NCBI GenBank assembly: GCA_013698385.1
Contig: JACCVB010000126.1
Location: 1-5,934 of the forward strand
Direction: 5' to 3'
Length of the DNA stretch: 5,934 nucleotides
Source: Chloroflexota bacterium
Lineage (GTDB): Bacteria > Chloroflexota > Limnocylindria > Limnocylindrales > CSP1-4
The notes under the pieces are model-generated. The model did not search any database and was not told the DNA's origin. It saw only the letters and a program-made list of their open reading frames with translations. Numbering within the stretch: the stretch's first letter is position 1; every line of letters begins with the position of its first letter. Position numbers and translations under genes: made by a program. Below are positions 5,386-5,934 of the stretch, one piece after another.

Positions 5386-5934
5386 CTAGGGGCTCGGGAC
5401 GGACATGGGCATCGGGTCGACCTGCGCCAGTCGCTCGGCCGTTGCAGGTGGCGAACCCTTGGCGGCGTCGTCGGTCGTCTCGTCGACCGGATGAGCCGCG
5501 GTCGACAGTCGCTCCTGGACGAGGGGGTAGGCCCCGGCCAGGGACACGTCCGGGCCGAGTTCGGGTCCGAGGACGGTGACTCGCCGAGCCGCACTACCGA
5601 AGGCTTCGGTCGCGATCGCCGCGCGGACCGGCTGGAGCATCCGCTCGCCCTGGGCGGAGGCGATCGTCCCGCCGATGATGATCCGGTGCGGGTTGAACGT
5701 ATTCACGAAGCCGACGCATGCGACCGCGACGGCCCGCCGGGCCTGGTCCATGAGCATCGTGCAGGCAAGGTCGTTGGTCGCCTCGCCCTCCGCCACGTCC
5801 CTGGCCGAAAGGCGATCCGCCCCGACGAGCGCGGCGCGGGTCACGAGGTATGGGCTATCGCCCGCCGCCGCGGCCGCCCGAGCGTCCCGGGCCAGCGCAC
5901 GTCCGGAGGCCACGGCCTCAAGGTGCCCTCGTCC
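5386..5934 (-). CDS. ROK-family sugar kinase (glucokinase-like), C-terminal part
   Basis: The frame is open to the right edge, so the 5' end is missing; 182 residues are visible. ROK kinases phosphorylate glucose or related sugars and amino sugars with ATP (some family members are repressors). The fragment opens with GRGHLEAVASGRALARDARA, the end of the ROK zinc/sugar motif (CxCGxxGCxE in many members; here His occupies the last Cys position). The conserved Glu, sixth visible residue, contacts the sugar. Further family features are the helix with FVNTFNPHRIIIGGTIA (visible residues 77-93, the typical NPxxIxxGG segment) and LGPDVSLAGAYPLV (126-139, resembling the D-x-x-L-x-G-A motif). The last 40 residues or so, after ERL, are a polar Pro/Ala/Asp tail not usual for the family. 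The N-terminal ATP site (DxGxT) lies outside the window, so repressor or kinase status and substrate cannot be settled, but the gap-pgk-eno neighbours favour a glucokinase. Confidence 0.85.
   Translation of the reverse strand, partial: GRGHLEAVASGRALARDARAAAAAGDSPYLVTRAALVGADRLSARDVAEGEATNDLACTMLMDQARRAVAVACVGFVNTFNPHRIIIGGTIASAQGERMLQPVRAAIATEAFGSAARRVTVLGPELGPDVSLAGAYPLVQERLSTAAHPVDETTDDAAKGSPPATAERLAQVDPMPMSVPSP

Noticed and set aside
5382..5391. TAGACT-like -10 element just before gap
   Set aside because: It matches 4 of 6 positions but has no -35 at suitable spacing and no TGn extension, and it overlaps the ROK stop codon. This is too weak to call a promoter.

Overview
The window is GC-rich bacterial chromosome (about two thirds G+C by eye, codons strongly G/C-ending, GTG and TTG starts). 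It looks like ordinary core-genome housekeeping DNA: I see no mobile element, CRISPR array, tRNA, rRNA or phage gene. The protein sequences would suit a high-GC Chloroflexota-type or actinobacterial-type lineage. That placement is inference from style and composition, because no phylogenetic marker was searched.

Layout. (1) Positions 1-133, minus strand: the first 44 codons of a DMT/EamA-type membrane transporter that runs off the left edge. (2) Positions 134-315: a divergent intergenic region with a probable extended -10 promoter (228-236) and a ribosome binding site (302-306) for the plus-strand gene. (3) Positions 316-1044, plus strand: rpsT, ribosomal protein S20, with an unusual tail of about 145 residues rich in Ala, Lys, Ser and Thr. 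It is followed by a strong GC hairpin terminator (1073-1099) and a short 15-bp tandem repeat. (4) Positions 1157-5934, minus strand, read from right to left: a ROK-family sugar kinase (5' end missing), gap (glyceraldehyde-3-phosphate dehydrogenase), pgk (phosphoglycerate kinase), eno (enolase) and a small four-helix membrane protein of unknown function.

The minus-strand genes look like one operon. The ROK-gap gap is 41 bp. After that, each stop codon overlaps the next start: TGATG at gap/pgk, TTGA at pgk/eno and GTGA at eno/membrane protein. The enzymes form a partial glycolysis block: hexose phosphorylation (ROK kinase), then GAP to 1,3-bisphosphoglycerate (gap), 3-phosphoglycerate plus ATP (pgk), and 2-phosphoglycerate to PEP (eno). 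Triose-phosphate isomerase and phosphoglycerate mutase are not in this stretch. The operon converges on rpsT, and the hairpin at 1073-1096 lies between them.

The points most worth a second look are the histone-H1-like tail on S20, the uncharacterised membrane protein translationally coupled to enolase, and low-complexity C-terminal tails on several of the enzymes. I found no convincing evidence of a new multi-gene system.
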